Part shown: positions 13,957 through 24,112 of the stretch, piece by piece
How the letters are laid out: the number at the start of each line of letters is the position of its first letter
How positions within the stretch are numbered: the stretch's first letter is position 1
From: Cryoendolithus antarcticus
Lineage: Eukaryota; Ascomycota; Dothideomycetes; Cladosporiales; Cladosporiaceae
DNA: 64,000 nucleotides
Direction: 5' to 3'
Assembly (NCBI GenBank): GCA_002077065.1
Contig: NAJO01000025.1
Location: 62,001-126,000, forward strand
Program-made: the position numbers and the translations under genes
Notes under the pieces: generated by a model
Database searches by the model: none
The model's input: the letters and a program-made list of their open reading frames with translations, nothing else
What the model was told of the DNA's origin: nothing

Positions 13957-14574
13957 GCCACTGCCAACCCTGCATCAGATCCTCTAGTCGACTACACTTT
14001 TCATTGATCGGGGTTACTGTAGCTTTGATCCTCCAGATCCGACTAAACGCACCGAAGATCAATTGCGAAGCTCCAAGCCCTTGGCTTTCACCCACCAACA
14101 AACATTCGTGTCCCCGCTCAGCATGTCGACAATGATAGCCGATGATCTTCGTCTAGAAGCCACCGACGTGTGCGACCATCACCCAAAGAGAATCGACACA
14201 TGCGATGTTGAACAAGTCGTTGTTCAATAATGACATGTGTGTCGCACGTGGCTGTTCCATGTAACACCATATCCGGTCTCGCGTGGCATGAACGAAGACC
14301 TGCCGAGAAGACGTGCATGTGGTCTTCGGGGAAGGCTTAGCTGCACTTACTTTGCTACAGCGGCAATGGCTGATGACGCCGGGCAAGCCGTACCTTCCTC
14401 TCTCCGGCGCGGCTTTAGGGTGTTATTGACCTCGACGTCTTCTGAGGATTGCGGCCCACCTTGACCCTCTCCAATCTTTGAGTGCACTCTCCAACGACAC
14501 ATAAACCCTGATCGACTGCCTCCCGGACTCTGATGCACTCTCTCAGCATCAGCACACCTCAGCAGAACCTCAAG
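13957..14574. other. Intergenic region, nothing recognised
   Basis: About 620 bases between TAD1 and the small secreted protein gene. Only short frames without recognisable products are present. The promoter of the secreted protein must be in the right-hand part. Confidence 0.4.
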
Positions 14575-15220
14575 ATGCTTTTCTCTACTACACTTCTCGC
14601 TGCAGTGTCAGCTATCCCCGCGGTGTCAGCCCTACCCACCGAGCTCATGGTATCCCGCTCCAGCAGCTGCACTCCTAACCAGCGTCTCGCCGGCGCACAG
14701 CTCATCATCAACTTCTACGCCGCCACTGAACCCGGTGCCTCAGCGGCCGGCTTCCTCCAGCTTCCTCTTGAGGACGACTGTCATACTTACGTGTAGACTG
14801 CCCATATTCCAGACATCTTCCTCGTCCACAATGGACTGACATCAATTACAGCAACGCCAATGGTCGCGCAGCAGTTCCCGTCGCCGTAGACGCAGCCACA
14901 ACCTGCGACTTCGCCAGCTCATCTCATCAGGCCTTCTCCAAAGTCACGGGCGTGTTTGACGACTACAAGAACGGCACCACCATCGTCCACACGAACGTCG
15001 TAGGTCCATCCCTTCACTACCTCGAATCTTTACAGCACCACTAACCATATGACAGACTCTCGGCGCGCTACACGCCATCGCCATTCCCGTCACGTTCCAT
15101 GCTGATGTCCATCTGGAGTACAATCTAGACTCGTGCCTCATGCAGAAGATCCAGGCTTTTGCTACGTCCCGACGATGGTGGCGAGGATCCCGATCAATCC
15201 GCCGATCATCGACCAATTGA
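14575..15220 (+). CDS. Small secreted protein with four cysteines
   Basis: Three exons: 14575-14792, 14852-14999 and 15056-15220 (introns of 59 and 56 nt), giving 176 residues. The start MLFSTTLLAAVSAIPAVSALP is a classic signal peptide. A longer start 14 codons upstream is in frame but would bury the signal. The mature part has Cys in SSSCTPN, DDCHTY, TTCDFA and DSCLMQ, plus one NGT sequon. Reading across both introns keeps a smooth hydrophobic/hydrophilic pattern. The family was not recognised. It could be a secreted, possibly effector-like or cell-wall protein. The last 20 residues (Arg/Ser/Trp-rich) look less natural, so a third intron near 15150 is possible. Confidence 0.6.
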
Positions 15221-16019
15221 AGGCGCTGAGTCCGATGTACAAGGGGATCTTGGGATGATGCGAAGACGTCCGCTGTTCAGCGCACAGACGAGAATGTGCG
15301 TTCTATCATGGCAGATCGCCTCGGTCAAACCACTACTAGACTGCCTCAACCACAGTGAATACGGGATCGAGTCGTTCCACCTAGACGACATCCTTGCAGG
15401 GGAGGCGATAGTAAACTTTCGCGTTGAATGCGAAGCGAAGTTCCGTATGCTTGGTGGCGCGGCTGGACCGAGCGAGGTGCATAGAACTGGGGATGCCGTG
15501 AGTTAGCCACTGGAATTTGAGGCGGAGAAGGAACGGCCAATGGGGTCGCCGGAGCTGAAGAGGTGGGAGGCAAAGGGGAGGTAACTTCATGGTCCGCCAG
15601 GAATGTATGACTGAGTACAGATGCACGCTTGAGATGCACTGCACTGAATCTATCGATGTCTCTATCCATCACCGATGCCGTTGCTTGCTCCCTTATCAGT
15701 CCGCGCGGAACGTGCAACAGAGTCCAAACACCGTCCGCTCTGCGCCGCTCTGCGGCGTCTCGGATTGATGACGAGATTAGTGCTGTCATGTGTTTTACTG
15801 CGTCGCAGTTGAGGTACGCATATCTGCATGCATAATTTGATGGTTTGTGCGGCGACCCGCTAGACTCTGTTCATAAGTAAGGTTCGGGACGTCGAGCCGC
15901 CATGGTGACCCCTGCCTTCACAGGACGTCACTTTGCGAAAGCGCGACGATCAACACGCGAACTGTCGGGCCTCCAAATACTCCTCATTACCATGATCTAC
16001 TAGATCAACAGCCAGGAAG
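15221..16019. other. Intergenic region, nothing secure
   Basis: About 800 bases. A 147-codon frame on the minus strand (15789-15346) and a 115-codon frame on the plus strand (15159-15506) exist. They overlap each other and show no domain or biased composition, so they are not called. Confidence 0.4.
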
Positions 16020-18116
16020 ATGGGCGCCGTCACTATCTCCGATGACTTCCGCTCCATCAGCAAACAACCTCCCACCGACCCCGACATCCACGCAACCCTC
16101 TCCGACTACCTCACCTACACTGAGCACTTCCCCTCCCACCTGACTCGCGCCCTAAAGCTCATCGCCGAGCAGCGGCGCGTGGCAGAAGCAAATATCGCGA
16201 GCATACATGCAGACACGACCTCCTACGCGCTCCTGCCCACCTTGCCCAAGGACACGCGCCCAGATCCTGTACTGCTACGCCGCAACATCAGCTACGCGCT
16301 TGAAGATGCCGAACGAGCATGTCGCATGCGCGTCGCCGAAGCGCAGCGCCTGGAGGAGATGGCGCTACGGGAGAGCAAGCGACTGGATATCGTATTGACG
16401 AAGCTGAAGGCGCAGCCTATGCCACCTTCGCGCGATCCGACGCCGGAGCAGCAGGAGCGGACGGCGTTGACGTCGCCTAATCTGAAGAGGGAGGGGGTGA
16501 TTGGAGTGGGAACGCGGAGTGCAGATGTTCTGGTGGAAGAGGTACGACCGGCGAGGAGGCTGGACAAGGCTGCTAGTAAGCTGCGAGGGAGGAAGGTGAT
16601 GGTGCCTGGGGAGGTGCTGCCGCCACCTGATCCGAACGCGTTGGTGGAGACGATGAGTGATTGGACGTCGCCGAGGAGGTCGCCGATTATAGAGGAGCCA
16701 CCACCAAAGCAGCGATCACTGAAGCCCGCGTCGGCTCGACCACGATCGCGCACTCCGAGACCACCGAAGCCTACCCAGTCAACAGAGGATGCAACTGCAG
16801 AGAAGCTGCAGAGGACGCCAAAGCCACGTGGTCCACGTCAGCCAGGTCAGCCAGGCACCAATGCTCATTCTCAACTGGCTGGAATCAGCACAACCAATGC
16901 TCTGCTCGCGCTCAAACCTCCTCCAGATGAAGCCGTCAATGGCAGCAGATGGCTACCGTGGAACAGCTTAACTGAGTGGGAAATGGCTAGACTGCGCAAA
17001 CGAATGAAGAAGAATGCCATCTGGATTCCCAGTAAGACGATGGTGCGCCGCGAGCTGAAGACACTTGGACGAGGCGTCGCAGGACGAGACGCGGCGAAGA
17101 GCGCTGCAGCTGCAGGTGGACTAGAATTCGTGGATGAAAATGGCGAACCTGACCCGACGAAAGTTGAAGTCACAGGAGAAGACCAAGCAACGATGCATGC
17201 CATGCTTGGGCCAGCCGTCTACACCGAGGGTGACGATGACGCAGACGCGGAGCTCATCAATCGAGGTATGCGTCTGAACGAAGCTAAGAAAATGAAGCGT
17301 GCTCGCATGCTCGAAGAGCAACAAGCAGCCGCCGCTCAACTCGCAGCAGAAGGTGGCGACTCGGTCATCACAGACTCCAAACCACCAACAGCACCTGAGA
17401 CGAGCAAAAAGCGCAAACGCGACATCACGCCTGCAGCCTCCTCAGCCACAGCCCTCCCACTAGAAACACCGGATCCCCTCTCCAAGCCCGGCCCGCTGCT
17501 GAAGAAGATCCGGCTCGCGCCCTTTCCGACAACCTCAAAAGTCCCGCTTGCGCCAGCTGGCCCTGTACCCCGATCCTCAACCCGCCGCGCAGCAACGCCG
17601 CCAGCACAGCCGAGAAGACCGACTCTGATTCTGAAAGCAAGCAAAGCCGTTTCCGAAGAACCCGCTTCCCGCCGCACAAGCCTCCGCCAAAACAGCATCA
17701 CCTCCCTCCCCTCCCCCAACCGCGCCGCTCTAGCCGCCGCAGCCAAACCAACACGTCGCTCCCGCCGCCCTGCGCCGGGCGTCGTAGCGCCCACCGACAC
17801 CGAGAGCGCCAAGGTAGGGTACTCGCGACGTCTCTCTGCCCCGCGCAAAGGCGCGCCGAAAGCTGCTACTACTGCCCCGATCCTTCCCGAGGTTGAGGAG
17901 GAGTTCATTGATCCTGATGAGCCGCGGTATTGCACGTGTGGGGATGTGAGCTGGGGGACTATGATTGCGTGTGACAATGATGATTGTGAGAGGGAGTGGT
18001 TTCATCTTAGTTGTGTGGGATTGGAGGAGTTGCCTGGTAGGCGGCAGAAGTGGTATTGTTCGGACTGCAGGAAGAAGTTGAGGATGGATAGGCCGTCGGG
18101 CGGTAGGGTGAGGTAG
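16020..18116 (+). CDS. ING-family-like protein with C-terminal PHD finger
   Basis: A single exon of 698 codons. Residues 20-130 (SDYLTYTEHFPSHLTRALKL...) read like the N-terminal helical domain of ING proteins. A long disordered Pro/Ser/Lys-rich middle follows. The C-terminus is a complete PHD finger: RYCTCGDVSWGTMIACDN, then CEREWFHLSCVGL, then WYCSDCRKKL (Cys4-His-Cys3). PHD fingers of this family read methylated Lys4 of histone H3, and ING proteins serve as subunits of histone acetyltransferase or deacetylase complexes (yeast Yng1, Yng2, Pho23). Which of those it matches cannot be told here. The ATG at 16020 has an adequate context. Confidence 0.8.
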   Translation: MGAVTISDDFRSISKQPPTDPDIHATLSDYLTYTEHFPSHLTRALKLIAEQRRVAEANIASIHADTTSYALLPTLPKDTRPDPVLLRRNISYALEDAERACRMRVAEAQRLEEMALRESKRLDIVLTKLKAQPMPPSRDPTPEQQERTALTSPNLKREGVIGVGTRSADVLVEEVRPARRLDKAASKLRGRKVMVPGEVLPPPDPNALVETMSDWTSPRRSPIIEEPPPKQRSLKPASARPRSRTPRPPKPTQSTEDATAEKLQRTPKPRGPRQPGQPGTNAHSQLAGISTTNALLALKPPPDEAVNGSRWLPWNSLTEWEMARLRKRMKKNAIWIPSKTMVRRELKTLGRGVAGRDAAKSAAAAGGLEFVDENGEPDPTKVEVTGEDQATMHAMLGPAVYTEGDDDADAELINRGMRLNEAKKMKRARMLEEQQAAAAQLAAEGGDSVITDSKPPTAPETSKKRKRDITPAASSATALPLETPDPLSKPGPLLKKIRLAPFPTTSKVPLAPAGPVPRSSTRRAATPPAQPRRPTLILKASKAVSEEPASRRTSLRQNSITSLPSPNRAALAAAAKPTRRSRRPAPGVVAPTDTESAKVGYSRRLSAPRKGAPKAATTAPILPEVEEEFIDPDEPRYCTCGDVSWGTMIACDNDDCEREWFHLSCVGLEELPGRRQKWYCSDCRKKLRMDRPSGGRVR

Positions 18117-18729
18117 GACCTGCCGGATCCGTGAGGCGAGCGGTGGGCGGAGGGTGAGCGCTGATGCACGAGCTGTGCGACGCCGCGTGTTGGGTGGCGT
18201 CTGATAGCTGTAGAACGCTGCTCACGTTTCCTATGGGCTGAGCTACGCGTAGGGTAGGATTCGCTCGAGCCCCTAGACTGTATGGCACGCAAGCTATGCA
18301 ATATGTACAACTATGTGCTAAGCGTAGGATCTCAGATGTCCCGCTCGGTAGTGTCTTGGATCCCAGCCCTCATTGCTTCATGCCCGCGTTCAGTAGGAGT
18401 CAGCTACGTGCCATCGCCCGCGACCCACGCCGCCTTTCGCTGCCCTCGCAACGCCTCCAGCTGCTCCGCGAATCCGTTGTATTCGTTCGCAGACAAGGCT
18501 GCTCGCTGCTATGCCGTGCGGGCAAAGATGCGCCTGATTGTCGCTATTTCGTGGCGTGGAATCGCGCGAACGCCTGCTCTGTATTGTCCCGGCGCCCTCG
18601 GAAACCACCCGCGGGCCATTTAGGCGTTCGTCAGATCACCGTCTTCAGAGCGATTGCTCATTGTTCCAGTATGGTTCCCGCCTTGTATGTATGTGATGCG
18701 GACGTTCTCCGCTCAGTAGCCTCAGTCGT
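18117..18729. other. Convergent intergenic region
   Basis: About 610 bases between two converging genes (the ING-like gene and the NDUFAF5-like gene). Both 3' UTRs lie here. Overlapping short frames (18282-18802) show no family features. Confidence 0.4.
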
Positions 18730-19791
18730 TCAGCCAAGTCTCCCTCCTCCCCCCAGAATCTCAGTCAGATCCGCCTGCCCCGTTCCCCTCGCCAGTGGTT
18801 GAGGCTGACCTTCGCCCTCCGACCAGCCAATCATGTGAATCGTGCGGAACGTCGCCGGTATAGTCTTCGTCCCATCCTCCTGCACCTCTCCATACATCTC
18901 CCTGTAAATCGCCTCCGTAGCTAGCAGCACATCCCTCGACAGTCCGCCCATGCCTCTCGCTAGTGTCGCGTTCGCTTCGCCCATAGCTTGCAAGTCTGTC
19001 ATGAGAGCGAATATGGAGGGGTAGTCGACTATGATGTCGTCGACGTCTACGGTTAGCAATTTGAAGCCGGCGCGGGAGAGCAGGTTGCCGATGTCGCGGA
19101 CGTCTGCTAAGGGGGAGATATGAGTGGCGATACCGCCGAGGCGTTCTGATTCGGCGAGCTGGAGGGAGCCGCGGAGTTCGAAGAGCGTGTCGCCGCCTGT
19201 CATTGTGGCTAGTAGCGGGGCGTCGGGTTTCAGGGAGTGGTTGATCTGTGTGAGGACGGAGGGCAGGTCGTTGATCCAGTGCAGACTCATTGAGGAGAGG
19301 GCGAGGTCAAAGGAGGCGGGCTCGTAGGGAAGGTATTCAGGCTGCTGCAGCACGTCCCGAGTGATCGAAATCTTATTATTGAAGTCCAGATCCGCATCCC
19401 GATGTAACAGCCCAGGCGAGCTCTCCGCACACACAATCTCCCCTATCCTCGACGCGATCGGCTCGCCCTGTCCCTCAGCATCGTTCTCCGGTGGCTGGGT
19501 GAGAATCCGGGCAATATTACAAGCGCCTGAGCCGAAATCTAGCACGCGTGGGAAGGAGCGCTTAATGTCTAGCAGGCGGTCGCAGAGACGTGCGGCGACT
19601 TCATCGCGGAGGTAGTCTACCGCTTTGCTTTGCGTTGCATTGGCTGCGGCGCGCTCGCGGTGGCGGTATTTGGTCTGCGAAGAGAAGACTTCGATTGCTG
19701 GGGTGCCGGGGGCCTGGACCGCGTAGCTACGAGTGGAGGCAAGGGAGTGGCGGAGGAGACGATGGGAGAGTGAATGAAGACGGCCGGGCAT
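18730..19791 (-). CDS. NDUFAF5-like mitochondrial complex I assembly factor
   Basis: A single exon of 353 codons. The N-terminus MPGRLHSLSHRLLRHSLASTRSYAV is rich in Arg/Ser/Leu with no acid, as in a mitochondrial targeting sequence. The body is a class I SAM-binding fold: VLDFGSGACNIARIL is motif I, and DLALSSMSLHWINDLPSVL matches the NDUFAF5 post-motif region. The C-terminal part carries a YREMYG...IPATFRTIHMIGW segment typical of the family. NDUFAF5 hydroxylates an Arg of the complex I subunit NDUFS7 during assembly. Presence of this gene implies a mitochondrial complex I. Confidence 0.87.
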   Translation of the reverse strand: MPGRLHSLSHRLLRHSLASTRSYAVQAPGTPAIEVFSSQTKYRHRERAAANATQSKAVDYLRDEVAARLCDRLLDIKRSFPRVLDFGSGACNIARILTQPPENDAEGQGEPIASRIGEIVCAESSPGLLHRDADLDFNNKISITRDVLQQPEYLPYEPASFDLALSSMSLHWINDLPSVLTQINHSLKPDAPLLATMTGGDTLFELRGSLQLAESERLGGIATHISPLADVRDIGNLLSRAGFKLLTVDVDDIIVDYPSIFALMTDLQAMGEANATLARGMGGLSRDVLLATEAIYREMYGEVQEDGTKTIPATFRTIHMIGWSEGEGQPQPLARGTGQADLTEILGGGGRLG

Positions 19792-20541
19792 GATTTGGTC
19801 GTCGTCAACTCCGTGAGGAGCAGTACTGGGGATCGACTACGCCGACATCTATAAAACGACGTGCTTCCTCTCATGCCATTGACTTTCAAGATGTCATGGA
19901 TCCTTCATGACTCGCGCATGGACAGAGCACTCTGCCTTTGTCCTCTCAGACAACCACTTCTCTTGCCTCAAATCTGCAAAGTAGATGATCCGCTACACGC
20001 TCTACTCCGCTGCAAGGCTCACAATGTAGCAATAGCACGTGGAGACGCACCACGCTCTCTCCGATACTATGGACATTCTGTCGACCAGTGGCAAGGTGAC
20101 CTTGCCGACTCCGAAGGATTCACGATTGCACAGCCTCAGCTCGACCTCTTACCGAAGCGGGTAGCTACCTTACGTACCACTCACTGTCCCATCTATGTAT
20201 GAACGGTCACGCCAGCCCTCAGCTTGACATGGCCTGCACTGTAGATCTGGCAAGCAACGATACTGTCTGCACTGCTATAGCGTGCACATTAGCTGAGTGG
20301 ATCTTACCAGGCAGCTGCTTAAGCAAAGTCAATCCGCAGGTCCTTAGTCTCCTACATCGACGAGGATCCGGTCTGTGACACCTACTTTCATTGCCTTTCT
20401 TCACAGTCTTGTTCTTTCCACCCCGTTTTGAAGACTGTTCTGCGCTGTCGCCGTTACTCTCGAAAGTAACGGCTGCTCCATCTGCGCACCAGTGAGATCC
20501 AACAATACAGTGTTCCACGTCACACCATCCCAACCGCAATC
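19792..20541. promoter_or_regulatory. Divergent intergenic region
   Basis: 750 bases between head-to-head genes. A TATAAAAC motif on the plus strand near 19850 is too far from the plus-strand start to be assigned. No gene was recognised. Confidence 0.35.
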
Positions 20542-21266
20542 ATGGGCAACGAAGTCTCCACGGCAAAGGGACCGATGTATAATCGACTCTCCCTAGCCAT
20601 CCCTCCAGTGAAGCAGCTCGGCCACGACGACAAATGGAACTACGTCGATCTTGGCCCGAAGCTCTTCGCCACGGAGCCAGACCGCGAGCAGTTCCTCTGT
20701 AGGCTTAATTTGTGACGGCCCTTTTGACGCACCCCACTGACGACAGGTCACTTACAGTCGCGCTCCTCACAATACTAACGCAAAACGGCTCCCAAAACCT
20801 GACAGACCATGACTTCAAACTCCTCTTCTCGCGCCGCGAAGCACCTGCCTCCTGGATCCCATCTCCAGTTCCCGCTCCCCCGACTCCCAAATCTAGTTTC
20901 GCCCGCTTCGGCAAGCGCAGCGAGTCGCAAGACGGCTCTGAGCAGATGGTAGATGACGGCAGCAGGGTCGTGCCTACACTCGTCGCGATCTCGCCTAGTG
21001 GCGTGATCACGGCGAAGATTGAGGAGGGCGAGGGTAGGGATATTCCAGAGGCTTTAAGAGCGTTTCGGAGGGGCGTCGAGGTGAGGTTGACGGATGTGCT
21101 TGAACGGGTTGGGGAGGTGGGTGGAGCCAAGGCGAAGGAGAGGGCGGTGTCATGGACGGGGCCAGCGAATGTGATGGCGGAGACTAGGGGTCAGGGCATC
21201 ACCAGGGTGCCAGTGAAAAGGGCGGTGGACGAGCCGCCTGCCTATGCGGATGTGAAGAGGGGATGA
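20542..21266 (+). CDS. Hypothetical protein with an N-myristoylation motif
   Basis: Exon 1 is 20542-20698, the intron is 20699-20757 (GTAGGC...TTACAG, 59 nt) and exon 2 is 20758-21266. The product is 221 residues. It begins MGNEVSTAKG, which fits the Gly2/Ser6 pattern for N-myristoylation, so membrane association is likely. It continues with a compact domain (PPVKQLGHDDKWNYVDLGPKLF and a helix ALLTILTQNG...LTDHDFKLLFSRRE), then a Pro-rich linker and a second conserved-looking stretch (VPTLVAISPSGVITAKIEEGEG). The family was not recognised. It looks like a conserved fungal hypothetical. Confidence 0.7.
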
Positions 21267-21586
21267 TCTCTGGCCATGTATGCACTGGCTATTTCAAGGT
21301 CTGTCTCATTGCGAAACATGTATATCATGGTTCATGCCAATCATCTCCGTTTCATCGATATATGTTCGTCGTCGAAGCGGTTCTGTCATTGCTCGAAAAC
21401 TAAAGGATGAGAGTTTCATCTCATGACCTATAAAGTTTGCACTCCGCGAACATCTCGAGTACCCAGACATCGAATCTCATGTCCCGGCTGTGAGATCATA
21501 CCTTCGAGAAACACGTACCCATCACATCGCCCCGGATCGCTCAGCAACCTTGCACTGCTGAGACACTGCACCCAACTCCCTTCACC

Positions 21587-22395
21587 ATGTCCACCCCGTC
21601 ACCTCCCGCGGAAGGCAACCCGCGCCTTCTCGATCCCAGCGAGCTAGGCACAAAGGACTAGTACGTGAGTCCTACCTGTTCCTCTTAATATCCATTCAGC
21701 TCGTCATACTGACCATGAACCGCAGCTGGAACAAAGCCTACACCCGCGAACTCTCCAACCATGCCACCGCTCCAGATGATGAAGGCACCATCTGGTTCGA
21801 CGAGTCCAATGCCGAAGATGCCGTCTGTAGACTTCTGGATCGGCTAGAAGAGGAAGGTCACTTCGAGCGGGCGACGGCGAGGGTGTTGGATCTAGGGACG
21901 GGGAATGGACATATGCTTTTCACGCTGAGGGAAGAGGAGTGGGAGGGAGAGTTGGTGGGCGTGGATTATAGTGCTACGAGTGTGGAGCTGGCGAGGAGGA
22001 TAGAGGAGGCGAGGCAGCTGGATGATGGGATGGGAGTCAGGTTCGAGGAGTGGGACATGCTCGTCCAGCCGCCTGGCGACTGGTGCGGACGGGGAGGGTT
22101 CGATGTCGTGCTGGATAAGGGGACTTTTGACGCTATCTCGCTTATGCCCCGGGAGGCTGACGAGGTGGCAGTCTCAGACGTCTATCGCAGGACTGCAGAG
22201 GGCCTAGTCAAGACGGATGGCTTGTTGGTGGTAACGAGCTGTAACTGGACGAAAGTCGAGCTGTGTGGGTGGCTTGCTCCGGAGGAGGGGAACTTGGAGT
22301 TTCTGCAAGAAGCAAAGTATCCGAGCTTCAAGTTTGGAGGGCGAACGGGGCAGAGTGTTGTTACTATTGCTTTTCGGAAGAAGAGCGCGGTCTAA
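21587..22395 (+). CDS. EFM4: eEF1A lysine methyltransferase EFM4 (METTL10 family)
   Basis: Exon 1 is 21587-21660, the intron is 21661-21725 (GTACGT...CGCAG, 65 nt) and exon 2 is 21726-22395. The product is 247 residues. The splice rebuilds LGTKDYWNKAYTRELSN, the N-terminal hallmark of Efm4/See1. It is followed by IWFDESN, motif I VLDLGTGNGHML, VGVDYSATSV, and the DVVLDKGTFDAISL motif that defines this family. A GQSVVTIAFRKK end closes the Rossmann fold. Efm4 methylates a specific lysine of eEF1A in the cytosol. Its substrate gene TEF1 lies 9.5 kb away. Confidence 0.9.
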
Positions 22396-22574
22396 TGGAA
22401 CTGTCAAAGGCGACGCGAGCGTGATTGAAGAGTCATCTGTCAATTGACTAGTGCCTGGAGACGCTGGAGGATCACGAGTAAGTAGCGACTGGACGAGAGA
22501 CCGTAGAGTGACATTTGCTGACATGAGAAAGATTGATATAATCGACTCAGATTGCTACAAAACACTACCAACAC

Positions 22575-23531
22575 CTACAAACCCTCAATCGGGCCGCCCT
22601 CCTTCAAGAACGTCGGCCAGTCAACCAGCCCCGGATTCTCAATCAAGAACTTATCGCTCTCGCCCTGCTTCTTCTCCGTCCCCTTACCATAATAACTCTC
22701 CTCGCCAATCCACTCCATCATCTGCGTCAGATCCTCCCGGATAGCCTCCGGCAAGAAGCTCCCGAAAACCTCTCCCGGGATGGTGTTGAACTTGACCTCC
22801 TTGCCGATAAACTCGCCCAGCTGCGTGACGACCTTCTTCGGCGTCGTCCATGTGCTGACACCTTGGACCGAAACGCCGTTCGCTTTCTCGCCCGCGTCGA
22901 AGAGCCCGACGACGTACTTCCCGCCGTCGCGACGAGGGGCGAGGAGAGGCCAGGCGAAATTTTCGTCTGGGAAGGGCAAGGCGAGAGTCGGCACGCCATC
23001 GAAGGATTTAGTGAGGGTCTTGACAAAGTCAATGTACATGGCAGGCATGTAAAAGCTGGCCAGCATGTCGCCTTTGTTCGCCTCAACGAACTCCTTCACC
23101 TCGGCCTTTCCGTCAAAGTGCTCGACGCCCGGATACTTGCCCTTGCTCAGCGTGTTCACGTTCGGCAGAGCGGAGAAGACGAAGTGCTTCACGCCCGCCT
23201 CCTTGGCAGCGAGGAAGATATTCTTACCCTGCTGGATCTCGACTTCTTTCGCATTCGGGACGCGGAGGGACCAGTAGTCTGTGACGCCGTAGACGCCGTA
23301 GGAGCCCTTGAGAGCGGTCTTGAGGGACTCCAGGTCGTCGATGTTGGCTTGGGCGAGCTCGACGCCCTTTGAAGCGAGGGATTGGGATTTGGACGAGGTG
23401 GTGTCCCGGGTGATGCCACGGAGGGCGTATTTGGCTGTGAGCTCGGGCCGGGACAGGACGACGTCAATGATGCTGCCACCTTGCTGGCCGGTGGCGCCGA
23501 AGATGGTAAGGATGCGTTTGGTTGAAGACAT
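22575..23531 (-). CDS. NmrA-like NAD(P)-binding protein
   Basis: A single exon of 318 codons. The N-terminal Rossmann motif TIFGATGQQGGSII (GxxGxxG) is followed by the NmrA/HSCARG pattern GVELAQANIDDLESLKTALKGSYGVYGVTDYW and HFVFSALPNV. NmrA-like proteins bind NAD(P) and act as redox sensors or as reductase-like regulators. The catalytic YxxxK of true short-chain dehydrogenases is not evident, which agrees with a sensor or an isoflavone reductase-like role. The substrate is unknown. It converges with EFM4, with only 179 bases between the stops. Confidence 0.85.
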   Translation of the reverse strand: MSSTKRILTIFGATGQQGGSIIDVVLSRPELTAKYALRGITRDTTSSKSQSLASKGVELAQANIDDLESLKTALKGSYGVYGVTDYWSLRVPNAKEVEIQQGKNIFLAAKEAGVKHFVFSALPNVNTLSKGKYPGVEHFDGKAEVKEFVEANKGDMLASFYMPAMYIDFVKTLTKSFDGVPTLALPFPDENFAWPLLAPRRDGGKYVVGLFDAGEKANGVSVQGVSTWTTPKKVVTQLGEFIGKEVKFNTIPGEVFGSFLPEAIREDLTQMMEWIGEESYYGKGTEKKQGESDKFLIENPGLVDWPTFLKEGGPIEGL

Positions 23532-23648
23532 TGTTGCAGGAAGCTCGATTTGTTCGAAGTCGGGTATGCTGGTGCTAAGGGCTGGTGAAGCTGGAAGTAA
23601 GCTGGGATCGTTGTGCTGGCTGTCATGCTTGTAGCTGGGCGAGCTGAG

Positions 23649-23656
23649 TATTTATA
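23649..23656 (-). promoter_or_regulatory. TATA box of the NmrA-like gene
   Basis: TATAAATA on the minus strand, about 120 bases upstream of the ATG at 23531. This is a consensus position and sequence. Confidence 0.55.
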
Positions 23657-24112
23657 TTGCACACCACCTGCACGGTGAGCTATTGTGCCGCTGGTCTCGG
23701 CTTCGGGTGCGTCGGGCTTTCACACGGCGCAACATGGCTTTCTACAGCTGGGGCCACAATGGAGCTATAGGTTAAGCTTTGTGGCTGCAAGCTAGTGAAC
23801 GAGCCGTTTAGCTGGCTGCTTACTCAACCCTGACCAACGGCCGGTGGTAAGGGTCTGTACCACTGTTCGTAGTGTGATATTAGTTGCACTTTCGTTTCAG
23901 GTGTCGCCGACAACATGCCACTTCGAGCGGACAGTGATGATCAATCATTTCATTCGACTTGGCATGCCACGGCGTTATTGTCTGACGGGAATTCGCGACG
24001 CTCTCGAGACCGTTGTCGTTTGTCACCATGATAGTAACGGAGCGACCGTACTACGATCCAGGTCGCTGAGTCAATTTCTCGTCCTTCAACACAATGGACT
24101 GTAGAGCGACGC
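23657..24112. other. Intergenic region, nothing recognised
   Basis: About 450 bases upstream of the NmrA-like gene and downstream of the Tm-1-like gene. No gene or repeat was seen. Confidence 0.4.

Noticed and set aside
15346..15789. 147-codon minus-strand frame with Pro/Ser-rich middle
   Set aside because: Another frame overlaps it on the opposite strand. No recognisable family and no clear intron or start context.
17336..17977. 213-codon antisense frame opposite the ING-like gene
   Set aside because: It overlaps a well-supported coding exon, has low-complexity Ala/Gly/Arg composition and no domain.
22575..23372. Plus-strand frames within the NmrA-like gene
   Set aside because: The minus strand holds the Rossmann motif and full-length family pattern, so the others are shadows.
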